From positions 1-10,377 of the forward strand of contig JBKHHW010000108.1 in NCBI GenBank assembly GCA_046538945.1: 10,377 nucleotides of DNA. Reading direction: 5' to 3'. The notes under the pieces were generated by a model that was given only the letters and a program-made list of their open reading frames with translations, ran no database searches and was not told the origin of the DNA. This stretch comes from JAEZKC01 sp046538945. GTDB taxonomy: Bacteria > Fibrobacterota > Chitinivibrionia > Chitinivibrionales > Chitinispirillaceae. Below, piece by piece: positions 1 through 6,400 of the stretch (position 1 is its first letter; each line of letters opens with the position of its first letter). The position numbers were made by a program, and so were the translations under genes.

Positions 1-18
1 GTATTCGATGGTCACAGC

Positions 19-47
19 TTGAATATGTATATCCAATGAGATACAAT
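19..47 (+). promoter_or_regulatory. Predicted sigma70-type promoter of the GntR/LacI regulator
   Basis: A -35-like hexamer TTGAAT (19-24) is followed after exactly 17 bases by a -10-like hexamer TACAAT (42-47), each close to the sigma70 consensus. The predicted transcription start near 53-55 would leave a leader of about 20 bases before the ATG at 76. An imperfect dyad, GTATATC-CAAT-GAGATAC (27-44), fills the spacer and overlaps the -10. It is a plausible site for self-repression by the downstream regulator, but that is inference. The match was made by eye. Confidence 0.5.
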
Positions 48-75
48 AAGACTTCACCTTACCAAACAGGGTATC

Positions 76-1578
76 ATGAAACAATCCTCACCAGCGCTGA
101 AAAAAGCAACCGATTACCTCAGGGGCAGTCTCAAGAATGGAGTGTGGAAACCGGGGGACCGACTTCCCAGCATACGGGTACTGGCGCAGTCGGCCGGGAT
201 CAGCTCCGTACCAATGTGGAAAGCGGTAAATCTTCTTGCCGAAGAAGGCGAGCTGGAGGTGCTGCAGGGAAGCGGCATACGGGTCAAGCCCTACCCTGAG
301 GAGCCCAGCGGAGCGTTGAGAAAGGGGTGGCTGGGGCTGCGGGACCGGATCCATAAGGACATTCTGAGCGGTCTTTATCCTCCCGGCTCGCTGATGCCGT
401 CGCTTAAAGAGATGCGGGTTCATTACGGGGTGAGCTTCCAGACTCTCAAAAAGGCGCTGGACAATCTGACCTCGAGCGGCTGTCTTGCAAGAAGTCTGCG
501 GACCTATCGGGTGGTGGCGTTTTCAGCCCCCAAAACCAGCGCTTCCATCGTACTTCTGGGATGGTCCAACCCTCAGATAGAGCTTCAGGCCCGGACGCCC
601 TGGGGGGCGGAGTTTCTGCGTCACTGTGAAAATCTCTGCTCCCGGATGAGAATCAAGCTGCGGGTGGTCCGGTACACCTCCAGGGACGGTTCTGTTGTGT
701 ATACTGACCACAAGGGGGTAGAGAGGTCACAACTGGTTGATGACAGCTCGGTACTGGGGTACCTCCTCTGGGGTGAATGCCCCGATGAGCTCTACAGGCA
801 GGTTCTCCCTCAGCTGGACAGGTTCAAAAAGCCCACAGCTGTCCTTCAGGAGGGATCACTTCTGAGGTTGTCCGATTACGCCAAACGCAACCGTTCTTTA
901 CGAGTTTTCTCCATTGCCACCGGGTCCAACGCAGCCCAGAATGTCGCCATGTACCTGCTTCAGAACGGGCATAAAAAGATCGCCTACATTTCTCCTTTCC
1001 ACAAATGCGACTGGTCCAAAGCGCGTCTTCACGGACTTCAGGAGATCTATTCCAGAAGCGGTGAAGACACGGCGGTCTCTGCCTACACGATTGATTTTCT
1101 GGGCTACACGCATGAATTCCGGGAACCGATCAAGCCGCCGGAACTGATGATAAAGAAACTGCTTCCCGAGCTGGAAATGTCAAGATTACCGGCCATTTTC
1201 CTGCGTTCTCTGGACAAGCTCAGTTTCAGCTTCGCGCGGCAGCTTGAGTACGAGGCGGTGCGGGGCTTCACTATGCCGCTTTTGAGAAAGGCGGCTGCAG
1301 ACGATGACTGTACAGCATGGGTCTGCGCGAGTGACTACGCCGCCACCATTGCGCTCGATTTTCTTGAGCAGCTGGGCAAAAAAATCACCGTTATCGGTTT
1401 TGATGATACCTTCGAGGCGTTCCGGCGCGGCTTTACCTCCTATAATTTCAACATTCAGGGTCTGGTGCAGTCGATGCTCACTCATGTGGTAAACCCCTCC
1501 TCCGGTCCTTCCAAGAATGCCGAAGCCTTCGAAATCGAAGGTATTCTGGTGAAACGCAGAACATCCTTCAAAGCGTAG
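76..1578 (+). CDS. Transcriptional regulator with two tandem GntR winged helices and a LacI-type ligand-binding domain
   Basis: This is a 500-residue DNA-binding regulator. The first winged helix (about residues 7-70) has the GntR hallmarks GDRLPS, an 'SIRVLAQSAGIS' recognition helix and the wing QGSGIRV. A second, more divergent one (about 85-148) repeats the pattern with 'ILSGLYPPGSLMPSLKEM' and 'YGVSFQTLKKALDNL'. From about 155 to the end there is a periplasmic-binding-like LacI/GalR sensor: 'GHKKIAYIS' (298-306), 'WVCASDYAA' (415-423), 'ITVIGFDD' (437-444) and a C-terminal 'EGILVKRRTS' like the LacI-family 'LVVRGST' end. The layout resembles AraR of Bacillus (one GntR head plus LacI sensor), but with the head doubled. 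LacI-type sensors usually bind sugars; the effector and targets here are unknown because no sugar genes are adjacent. The start is supported by AGGG at 68-71 and by the fit to the GntR N-terminus. It is about 100 bases upstream of the capA-like gene on the same strand. Confidence 0.88.
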   Translation: MKQSSPALKKATDYLRGSLKNGVWKPGDRLPSIRVLAQSAGISSVPMWKAVNLLAEEGELEVLQGSGIRVKPYPEEPSGALRKGWLGLRDRIHKDILSGLYPPGSLMPSLKEMRVHYGVSFQTLKKALDNLTSSGCLARSLRTYRVVAFSAPKTSASIVLLGWSNPQIELQARTPWGAEFLRHCENLCSRMRIKLRVVRYTSRDGSVVYTDHKGVERSQLVDDSSVLGYLLWGECPDELYRQVLPQLDRFKKPTAVLQEGSLLRLSDYAKRNRSLRVFSIATGSNAAQNVAMYLLQNGHKKIAYISPFHKCDWSKARLHGLQEIYSRSGEDTAVSAYTIDFLGYTHEFREPIKPPELMIKKLLPELEMSRLPAIFLRSLDKLSFSFARQLEYEAVRGFTMPLLRKAAADDDCTAWVCASDYAATIALDFLEQLGKKITVIGFDDTFEAFRRGFTSYNFNIQGLVQSMLTHVVNPSSGPSKNAEAFEIEGILVKRRTSFKA

Positions 1579-1613
1579 GCAACCGGAAAAGGCCACAAAT
1601 TCAATCCGGCACA

Positions 1614-1661
1614 CCCTTTGAAACAGATTTGCGTAGAGCATCAGTTTCATCTCAAAGGGGG
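1614..1661 (+). promoter_or_regulatory. Inverted repeat enclosing the Shine-Dalgarno of the capA-like gene
   Basis: The only good ribosome binding site before the capA-like gene is AAAGGGGG (1654-1661). It lies in the right arm of an inverted repeat: CCCTTTGA (1614-1621) pairs perfectly with TCAAAGGG (1652-1659). As an alternative, CCCTTT/AAAGGG can be continued by GAAAC (1620-1624) with GTTTC (1644-1648) across a small bulge. Folding would hide the Shine-Dalgarno. There is no T-run after it, so it is not an intrinsic terminator. A role in translational control is inference. Confidence 0.4.
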
Positions 1662-1681
1662 TTAATATCACTCTGACAATT

Positions 1682-2767
1682 ATGTTGACCGGCGATGTAA
1701 TGAGCGGACGGGGTATTGACCAGATCATGCCCTACCACAGCTCCCCTCTTCTGTATGAACCCTGGATACGGGATGCCCGGGAGTACATTCAGATCGCGGA
1801 GGAGGCTCACGGAGCCATTCCCAGAAATGCAGGGTACGAATACATCTGGGGAGAATCCCTCGAGGAGATGAAAAGGCGAGCTCCGCATCTCAGGCTCATC
1901 AATCTGGAGACCAGCATTACGGTTTCAAATTCCTACTGGCCTGAAAAGGGGATAAACTACCGGATGCATCCGGCCAACACCCCGTTTCTGAGTGCTGCCG
2001 GCATCGACTGCTGCGCTCTGGCCAACAACCATGTGCTTGACTGGGACCGTCCCGGCCTGGAGGAAACCCTCAAATCCCTTCACAACGAGGGTATCCGCTA
2101 TGCAGGTGCGGGAGAGAACCGCAATGAGGCGTTCGCACCCGCTATTCTTACTACCGAACACGGCCGGGTTCTTTTCTTCTCCCTGGGGTTCGGTTCAAGC
2201 GGCGTGCCTTCCCAATGGGCGGCAACGGAAGACGAATCGGGAGTGGCGTTTTTCGACAAGCCTTCCCAAAGCGTTCTGGAGGAGTTGCAGCAACTGGTAC
2301 GGAGACACAGAAGTCAGGGTGATGTGGTCGTGTTCTCGCTTCACTGGGGGGACAACTGGGACTACTCGGTATATCCCGAGGAGCGTCGTTTTGCACACGG
2401 GCTTATCGATGTGGCGGGAGCGGATATTGTGCATGGGCATTCCTCCCACCACATGAAGGGGATAGAGGTTCACAACGACAGGCTCGTTCTTTACGGCTGT
2501 GGAGACCTGATAAACGACTATGAGGGCATAGGCGGGAATGAACTGTTCAGAGGTGATCTTTCAGCACTTTATTTTGTTTCCCTCAATTCACGTAACGGCA
2601 GCCTTGCCGGCCTGGAGATCGTGCCGCTCACCATGAACAGGTTCAGCCTGAAGAAAGTGCAGGAAGAGGACATGGTCACCGCCACCGAGATACTCAACAG
2701 AGAAGGACGGCAGCTCGGGACAGAAACGGTTCTGAAAGACACACAAACTCTCTCTCTCAGGTGGTGA
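1682..2767 (+). CDS. CapA-family protein (PGA_cap metallophosphatase-like)
   Basis: The 361-residue product belongs to the CapA/YwtB family, a calcineurin-like phosphoesterase fold named after a poly-gamma-glutamate capsule protein. Visible motifs, numbered from the ATG at 1682, are GDVMSGRG (4-11), NLETSIT (74-80), ANNHVLDW (114-121), HWGDNWDY (221-228) and HGHSSHH (251-257), the expected Asp/Glu/Asn/His metal ligands. There is no signal peptide or membrane anchor, unlike capsule-associated CapA, so a cytosolic role is likely and the true substrate is unknown. No other capsule genes (capB, capC) are present. The ATG leaves only four residues before the catalytic GDV and lies 20 bases from the Shine-Dalgarno. 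The reading frame stays open upstream to 1637 and encodes a beta-strand (NITLTI) typical of the family, but without ATG, GTG or TTG. The real start may be ATC at 1667 or CTG at 1673. Confidence 0.88.
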   Translation: MLTGDVMSGRGIDQIMPYHSSPLLYEPWIRDAREYIQIAEEAHGAIPRNAGYEYIWGESLEEMKRRAPHLRLINLETSITVSNSYWPEKGINYRMHPANTPFLSAAGIDCCALANNHVLDWDRPGLEETLKSLHNEGIRYAGAGENRNEAFAPAILTTEHGRVLFFSLGFGSSGVPSQWAATEDESGVAFFDKPSQSVLEELQQLVRRHRSQGDVVVFSLHWGDNWDYSVYPEERRFAHGLIDVAGADIVHGHSSHHMKGIEVHNDRLVLYGCGDLINDYEGIGGNELFRGDLSALYFVSLNSRNGSLAGLEIVPLTMNRFSLKKVQEEDMVTATEILNREGRQLGTETVLKDTQTLSLRW

Positions 2768-3011
2768 ACCCGTTTTCAGCCGCAAAGCCATGGAGGCAAC
2801 AGCTAGTATCAGCTCAAGATAAAACTGACAAACTCATTTCTGTACAGGCACAGATTTGCTCTGGCGATACTGCTGGCCACCAGCCTTCAAAGCAGTAATA
2901 CAAACACGACTTCAGACCTGTGTTCAGCAATTCCTCCTACATTCTTTACAACATAGACTGAACAGGCGCTTAAATATCGGATATTCCGAATCCGGTTCAG
3001 GTTCTTCAAAC
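2768..3011. other. Intergenic region between convergent genes, no gene seen
   Basis: About 240 bases separate the stop codons of the capA-like gene (+) and the DUF523 gene (-). I see no convincing coding sequence, although a short open frame starts at 2856. It contains a GCTGG-CCA-CCAGC hairpin (2872-2884) without a T-run, the nested dyad at 2958-3000 and an AGGTT/AACCT hairpin (2999-3013) reaching into the DUF523 stop codon. None is a canonical intrinsic terminator. Confidence 0.6.
2958..3000. repeat. Nested inverted repeat, possible weak terminator of the DUF523-DUF1722 transcript
   Basis: An outer dyad CTGAAC (2958-2963) / GTTCAG (2995-3000) encloses an inner perfect hairpin TCGGA-TAT-TCCGA (2977-2989). 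Read on the minus strand, downstream of the DUF523-DUF1722 stop, the inner hairpin is followed by TATTTAAG, a poor T-tract. It could be a weak or factor-assisted terminator. The role is inferred from position only. Confidence 0.25.
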
Positions 3012-3971
3012 CTACACGTGATTACGGAGTTTCAACTCCAGAGGGTGAGGGTTGAGATACACCTGCGTTTTCAGATATGAATCAGAGTACTTTCGCACAT
3101 AATGTTTCAGAAGTGTAACCGGCACGATGAGAGGGACCAGCCCGTCATGATAGCTTTCTATCACATCTGCAAGCTCCCCCTTTTCATCGGAACTGATTTT
3201 CCGCTTGAAATAACCTGCGATATGATACAAGACGTTCACATTTTTCTTGACGGTTGACTTAAAGGTCAGAGCCTCTGTCATTCTGAGGAAATATACTTTC
3301 GCAAGCTCATCCAGGTTATCACTATGATGGTAATTGGCTACCAGATTCCCCAGAGCCCTCACTGAGGCGGGACTGTGGGCCATTAACAGCAGCTTATGGT
3401 CGCGCTGCCATTCGACAAGTCTGGCCATACTCACACCATTTCTGAACCGCTCACGCCACCTGGCGTACACGAAAACCCGCTCTATGAAATTCTCCCTGAT
3501 CACCTCATCGTGAAGCCTGCCCTCGTCCTCTACCGGAATGAGAGGAAATGTCTGCATAAACCTGGCCGCGAAGAGACCCGGCCCTTTCCCTATGACATTT
3601 CCCTCTTTGTTGTAGATTTTGGAGTCCCTGAGCGCACAGCTGGGAGATTTGGTCTTGAAAACAAACCCGCAGAGATCCTGTTTCTGCAGGTAGTCCAGTT
3701 TTCCTTCTGTCCAGGTTGCTATCTGCTCTGTCTTGTCCACGGCTGTTCTGACCGTGACAAAACGGATGCTCTGCCCATCCTGCACCAGGCGCACCGGTTC
3801 CCGGGGAACCCCCAGTCCGCATTCGTATTCGGGGCACACCGCGACCCACTGGACGTACTTGCCCAGCACATCTCTGAGGTAGCGGTCAAGTTTGCCGTTT
3901 CCATCGTACCTGACAGGCTGCCCAAGAAGACAGGCGCTGATCCCGAGTCGGATAGAGCTGGGATTCTCCAT
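3012..3971 (-). CDS. DUF523-DUF1722 fusion protein (TudS-like Fe-S domain plus YbgA-like domain)
   Basis: This 319-residue protein joins two known families. DUF523 (about residues 8-150) shows 'GISACLLGQPVRYDG' (10-24), 'CPEYECGLGVPREPVRL' (46-62) and 'KSPSC' (108-112). C14, C46 and C112 are the conserved cysteines which, in characterised DUF523 members (thiouracil desulfidase TudS), hold a [4Fe-4S] cluster used to remove sulfur. DUF1722 (about 188-305) shows 'WQRDHKLLLMAHSP', 'TVKKNVNVLYHIAGYFK' and 'YLKTQVYLNPHP', the pattern seen in E. coli YbgA. The fused form is a recognised architecture of unproven function; desulfidase activity here is inference. It starts 33 bases after the stop of the TonB-dependent receptor on the same strand and so is probably cotranscribed. 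CAGGG lies about 11 bases before the ATG. It is cytosolic, with no signal peptide or membrane segment. Confidence 0.9.
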   Translation of the reverse strand: MENPSSIRLGISACLLGQPVRYDGNGKLDRYLRDVLGKYVQWVAVCPEYECGLGVPREPVRLVQDGQSIRFVTVRTAVDKTEQIATWTEGKLDYLQKQDLCGFVFKTKSPSCALRDSKIYNKEGNVIGKGPGLFAARFMQTFPLIPVEDEGRLHDEVIRENFIERVFVYARWRERFRNGVSMARLVEWQRDHKLLLMAHSPASVRALGNLVANYHHSDNLDELAKVYFLRMTEALTFKSTVKKNVNVLYHIAGYFKRKISSDEKGELADVIESYHDGLVPLIVPVTLLKHYVRKYSDSYLKTQVYLNPHPLELKLRNHV

Positions 3972-4004
3972 GATTTTTTATGCCCTGGTATTCAGGTGAA
4001 GAGA

Positions 4005-6152
4005 TCAGAAGACCTTGTACCCTAATTCCAGAGCAATAAACCGGCCCGGTGCAAGTGTCCCCGGACTTTCTTCGATCTGGGCATCGAAGAGGTTCTGCGC
4101 ATTGAGAGCCATCCAGAACCGATCGTTATAGGTGCATTTCAGGGATAGGTCCGTGCGCCAGTAGGGATCGAGTTCTCTCATAGGAGTGTACAGGTACTGG
4201 TTTGTTCCCAGAAAGGAAAGTTCCGAATTGGCCCAGTCACGGAACTCCCTCCTGCCGGTCCAGAGCTGGGTAAAAGTAGCATCGACATTGTAGCTTCCCA
4301 CGGTCCTGAAAACACCAAGCCTGAACGAGGCCGTATGCTCGGGTACATAATCCAGCGGCCTTTTGCGCTCAATCTCCTCTGACTTCTGCCACGTGTAGGA
4401 CACCTCACCCCTGGACCAGTCCAAAGGACGATATTCGATCACATTCTCGACCCCGGCAGAACGCGCCCCGCTCATGTTCTGGTGAGTGATCAATGCCGAA
4501 CCACTCTGAGCATCGACATCCTGAATATCGGGGGTGATGAGATCTTCCATGCGGTTATGATAGAATGTACTCCTGAGGGTTGCTTCACGACCGAATTTGA
4601 AATCGAATCCTCCCTCCACCGCGGTTATTCGCTCCGCCTCCAGCTCCGGGTTGGACCTGAGCTTTATACTTTCATTCAGGGCCAAATCCGGCATGTACAG
4701 CTCGCTTGCCGCCGGAGCACGGAACGCCTGCCCCGCCGAAAGCCGAAGCGATAAACTTTTAATCCCCCTCCAGGTAAGCCCCACTCTCGGTGACAGAGAT
4801 ACATCGGCATGGGATGGCAAATCGATTCTCACTCCTCCGACCGCCCCCAATTTCCAGGGCAGTTTCAGATCATTTTGAAAGTACAATCCGGTATAGGAGA
4901 GCACCTCGGAGACCTGCACGGAGCCGGCCAGAGGCTCATTTGTGAGAGAATTCCTGGTTGCACCGAAATCGATTCTGTTGCGAAGATGGTCAAACCCGGC
5001 CGTCAGGATTCCAAATTCCGCGGCATTGTAAATGACTACAGCCTCCGAACTCCAGTCGGCAGCCCGTGAATCCCATACGCTTGGAACCATCTCCCCATTT
5101 AGGGTTAGAGACTGATTATTGAATGATCCACTGACAGTTCTGTAGAAAGTCCCAGCCTTGAGAGTCAGGTCATCGCTCAGTTTTGCATCGATATAGGGTC
5201 CCACCAGGATTTTATGCCCTTTGGTGATCACATCGTGGGGCTGGGAGGTGGATTGGGTCAGACCGAATCCCAGCTCACTTGAAAAGGTTCGGAAATGAAG
5301 GGCGACATTCACTTTTTCGTGAGGTCTGAAGCCGCCTTTCAGAAACAGGCGCATGTCATGGTAATCATGATTTTGCGCCCCCTTGTGATAGGTAATCTCC
5401 CCGTTACGCACGAAAGCGCTGTCGCGCAGAAGATAGTTCCCTATCCTGCGTATCCCTGCACTGGCAAGCAGACTGAATGCTTCATTTTTTGCGCCGCCCA
5501 CCACGGACCCCTGATAAAAGGCCTCTTCGGCGCTTTTTTCGAGCATTGCGGAGCCCCGCAGACCCCGCGAATAGCTGTGAATAGCACTAAAGGGGCCACT
5601 TGTACCTGCTTTTGCTTCCAGAAACGAACCCTCTTCAGGGGTTCTGGTAATTACATTTATCACCCCACCGTAGGCATTAGCGCCGTACAGGGCTGAATAG
5701 GGTCCATTTACAACCTCCACCCTTTCAATCGCATCGAGCGGAACCTCGTTGAGAATCAAAAAGGGGGTCCCCACCGCATTAGTGGGAATACCGTCAACCA
5801 GTACCAAAACCCGGGCGGCAGCCAGTGCTGCCGGTATTCCCCTCAGCATGATATCGGAGGGTATCCCCTCACCCATTCCCACGCTGCGCCTCACCTGCAC
5901 ACCGCTCACCGTTGAAAGCAGATCATCCACATTGCGTGCCGCCGAATTTTCTATCTGCAGGCGGCTGATCACGTTCACCGTCGCGGGCAATTCCGACTTC
6001 CTGCGTACCGAACGGGTCACCGTTATCACCATTTCCTCGGGCAGTTCGATCGGTTCCTCCAGAAAAAGCGAATCAGGAATGCTTGCCGTATCCTGAGCAC
6101 TGGGCCTTAAAGGAATCAGAACAGAAAACAATAACAACAGCAACCGCCTCAT
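4005..6152 (-). CDS. TonB-dependent outer-membrane receptor
   Basis: This 715-residue receptor would import a scarce ligand across the outer membrane using TonB energy. It has a signal peptide (MRR, then a leucine-rich core, cut probably near PSA-Q20) and a TonB-box-like stretch MVITVTR (41-47). The plug domain (about 52-170) has 'SELPATVNVISR', 'IMLRGIP', 'VLVLVDGIP', 'AIERVEVVNGPYSALYGANAYGGVINVITR' in pieces matching the family. A long beta-barrel follows, with 'ALNAQNLFD' near the end and a terminal Phe, as expected for BAM-assembled proteins. I place the start at ATG 6152, because GGAG (6162-6159) lies six bases upstream and the signal peptide then begins MRR. The longer frame from a TTG at 6173 adds seven residues and lies upstream of that Shine-Dalgarno. 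The ligand is unknown: the plug looks BtuB/siderophore-like, but no binding-protein or ABC transporter genes are nearby. The DUF523-DUF1722 gene follows. Confidence 0.93.
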   Translation of the reverse strand: MRRLLLLLFSVLIPLRPSAQDTASIPDSLFLEEPIELPEEMVITVTRSVRRKSELPATVNVISRLQIENSAARNVDDLLSTVSGVQVRRSVGMGEGIPSDIMLRGIPAALAAARVLVLVDGIPTNAVGTPFLILNEVPLDAIERVEVVNGPYSALYGANAYGGVINVITRTPEEGSFLEAKAGTSGPFSAIHSYSRGLRGSAMLEKSAEEAFYQGSVVGGAKNEAFSLLASAGIRRIGNYLLRDSAFVRNGEITYHKGAQNHDYHDMRLFLKGGFRPHEKVNVALHFRTFSSELGFGLTQSTSQPHDVITKGHKILVGPYIDAKLSDDLTLKAGTFYRTVSGSFNNQSLTLNGEMVPSVWDSRAADWSSEAVVIYNAAEFGILTAGFDHLRNRIDFGATRNSLTNEPLAGSVQVSEVLSYTGLYFQNDLKLPWKLGAVGGVRIDLPSHADVSLSPRVGLTWRGIKSLSLRLSAGQAFRAPAASELYMPDLALNESIKLRSNPELEAERITAVEGGFDFKFGREATLRSTFYHNRMEDLITPDIQDVDAQSGSALITHQNMSGARSAGVENVIEYRPLDWSRGEVSYTWQKSEEIERKRPLDYVPEHTASFRLGVFRTVGSYNVDATFTQLWTGRREFRDWANSELSFLGTNQYLYTPMRELDPYWRTDLSLKCTYNDRFWMALNAQNLFDAQIEESPGTLAPGRFIALELGYKVF

Positions 6153-6158
6153 CAGGAA

Positions 6159-6163
6159 CTCCA
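6159..6163 (-). promoter_or_regulatory. Ribosome binding site deciding the receptor start
   Basis: On the minus strand TGGAG (6163-6159) is followed by six bases, TTCCTG, and then ATG (6152-6150). This supports ATG 6152 as the start and argues against the in-frame TTG at 6173, which would place the Shine-Dalgarno inside the coding sequence. Confidence 0.75.
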
Positions 6164-6179
6164 GAGGATTCAAACGACA

Positions 6180-6335
6180 GATAAACAGTTATCGCAAAAA
6201 GCTGCTTACGTCCGTTTACGTTTTTTGCCAAACCCGCAGCTTTTCCATAATATAGCGCATCATTATCCGTATTACTTAGATAAAATAAAAAATGTGATGT
6301 GGCCCGATTTGTGATAAACATTTGTCTTGATTATC
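6180..6335. promoter_or_regulatory. Cluster of GATAA/TTATC motifs in the divergent control region
   Basis: Six copies of GATAA or its complement TTATC lie within 156 bases: GATAA at 6180, 6279 and 6313; TTATC at 6189, 6263 and 6331. The pair at 6180-6193 forms a perfect dyad, GATAA-ACAG-TTATC. ATCATTATC at 6259-6267 equals a half of the classical Fur box, and on the minus strand it contains GATAAT, a 5/6 match to a -10 hexamer for the receptor gene. These may be operators for a Fur-like or other repressor. The AT-rich context raises the chance of coincidence, and spacing does not match a full Fur box. Confidence 0.35.
6197..6244 (-). promoter_or_regulatory. Inverted repeat in the receptor mRNA leader
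   Basis: A perfect 9-bp inverted repeat, AAAAGCTGC (6197-6205) and GCAGCTTTT (6236-6244), brackets 30 bases that contain two ACGT words (6208-6211, 6218-6221) able to pair with each other. On the minus strand it lies about 45-90 bases upstream of the receptor start, and its right arm runs into TTTTT followed by GCG, so it might act as an attenuator. It does not match any riboswitch consensus I can recognise, and I see no cobalamin-riboswitch B12 box. Confidence 0.35.
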
Positions 6336-6355
6336 CGCGGGGCCTGAGCTATTTT
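6327..6355 (+). promoter_or_regulatory. rpmE: Possible promoter of rpmE
   Basis: TTGATT (6327-6332), a 17-base spacer, then TATTTT (6350-6355) gives a 4/6 match to each sigma70 hexamer with ideal spacing. The predicted start near 6362 leaves a leader of about 40 bases before rpmE. It is the best placed candidate I found by eye on the + strand, but the -10 match is only moderate. Confidence 0.35.
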
Positions 6356-6400
6356 TGCAGTTTGACTTTAAATCCATGAAAATCTCCTGGAGAGGATCCG

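Noticed and set aside
1186..1728. Minus-strand open frame (180 codons) opposite the regulator and capA start
   Set aside because: It spans the end of one real gene and the start of another, with no recognisable domain.
2856..3080. Short + strand open frame of 74 codons in the intergenic region, running into the DUF523 gene
   Set aside because: No Shine-Dalgarno, no recognisable family, biased toward low-complexity residues, and it overlaps the end of a well-supported gene on the other strand.
3396..4025. Long + strand open frame (209 codons) opposite the DUF523-DUF1722 gene
   Set aside because: The opposite strand encodes clear family motifs over the same bases, and this frame shows none.
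6150..6173. Receptor start at TTG 6173
   Set aside because: The Shine-Dalgarno GGAG lies between this TTG and the ATG at 6152, and the ATG gives a normal signal peptide.
6197..6244. c-di-GMP-I (GEMM) riboswitch, prompted by GGCAAA and GGACGTAAGC on the minus strand
   Set aside because: Only short pieces resemble the consensus; the second stem with its tetraloop receptor and conserved 3' half are missing.
6153..6400. Cobalamin riboswitch upstream of the TonB-dependent receptor
   Set aside because: I looked for the conserved B12 box and its flanking stems on the minus strand and did not find them.
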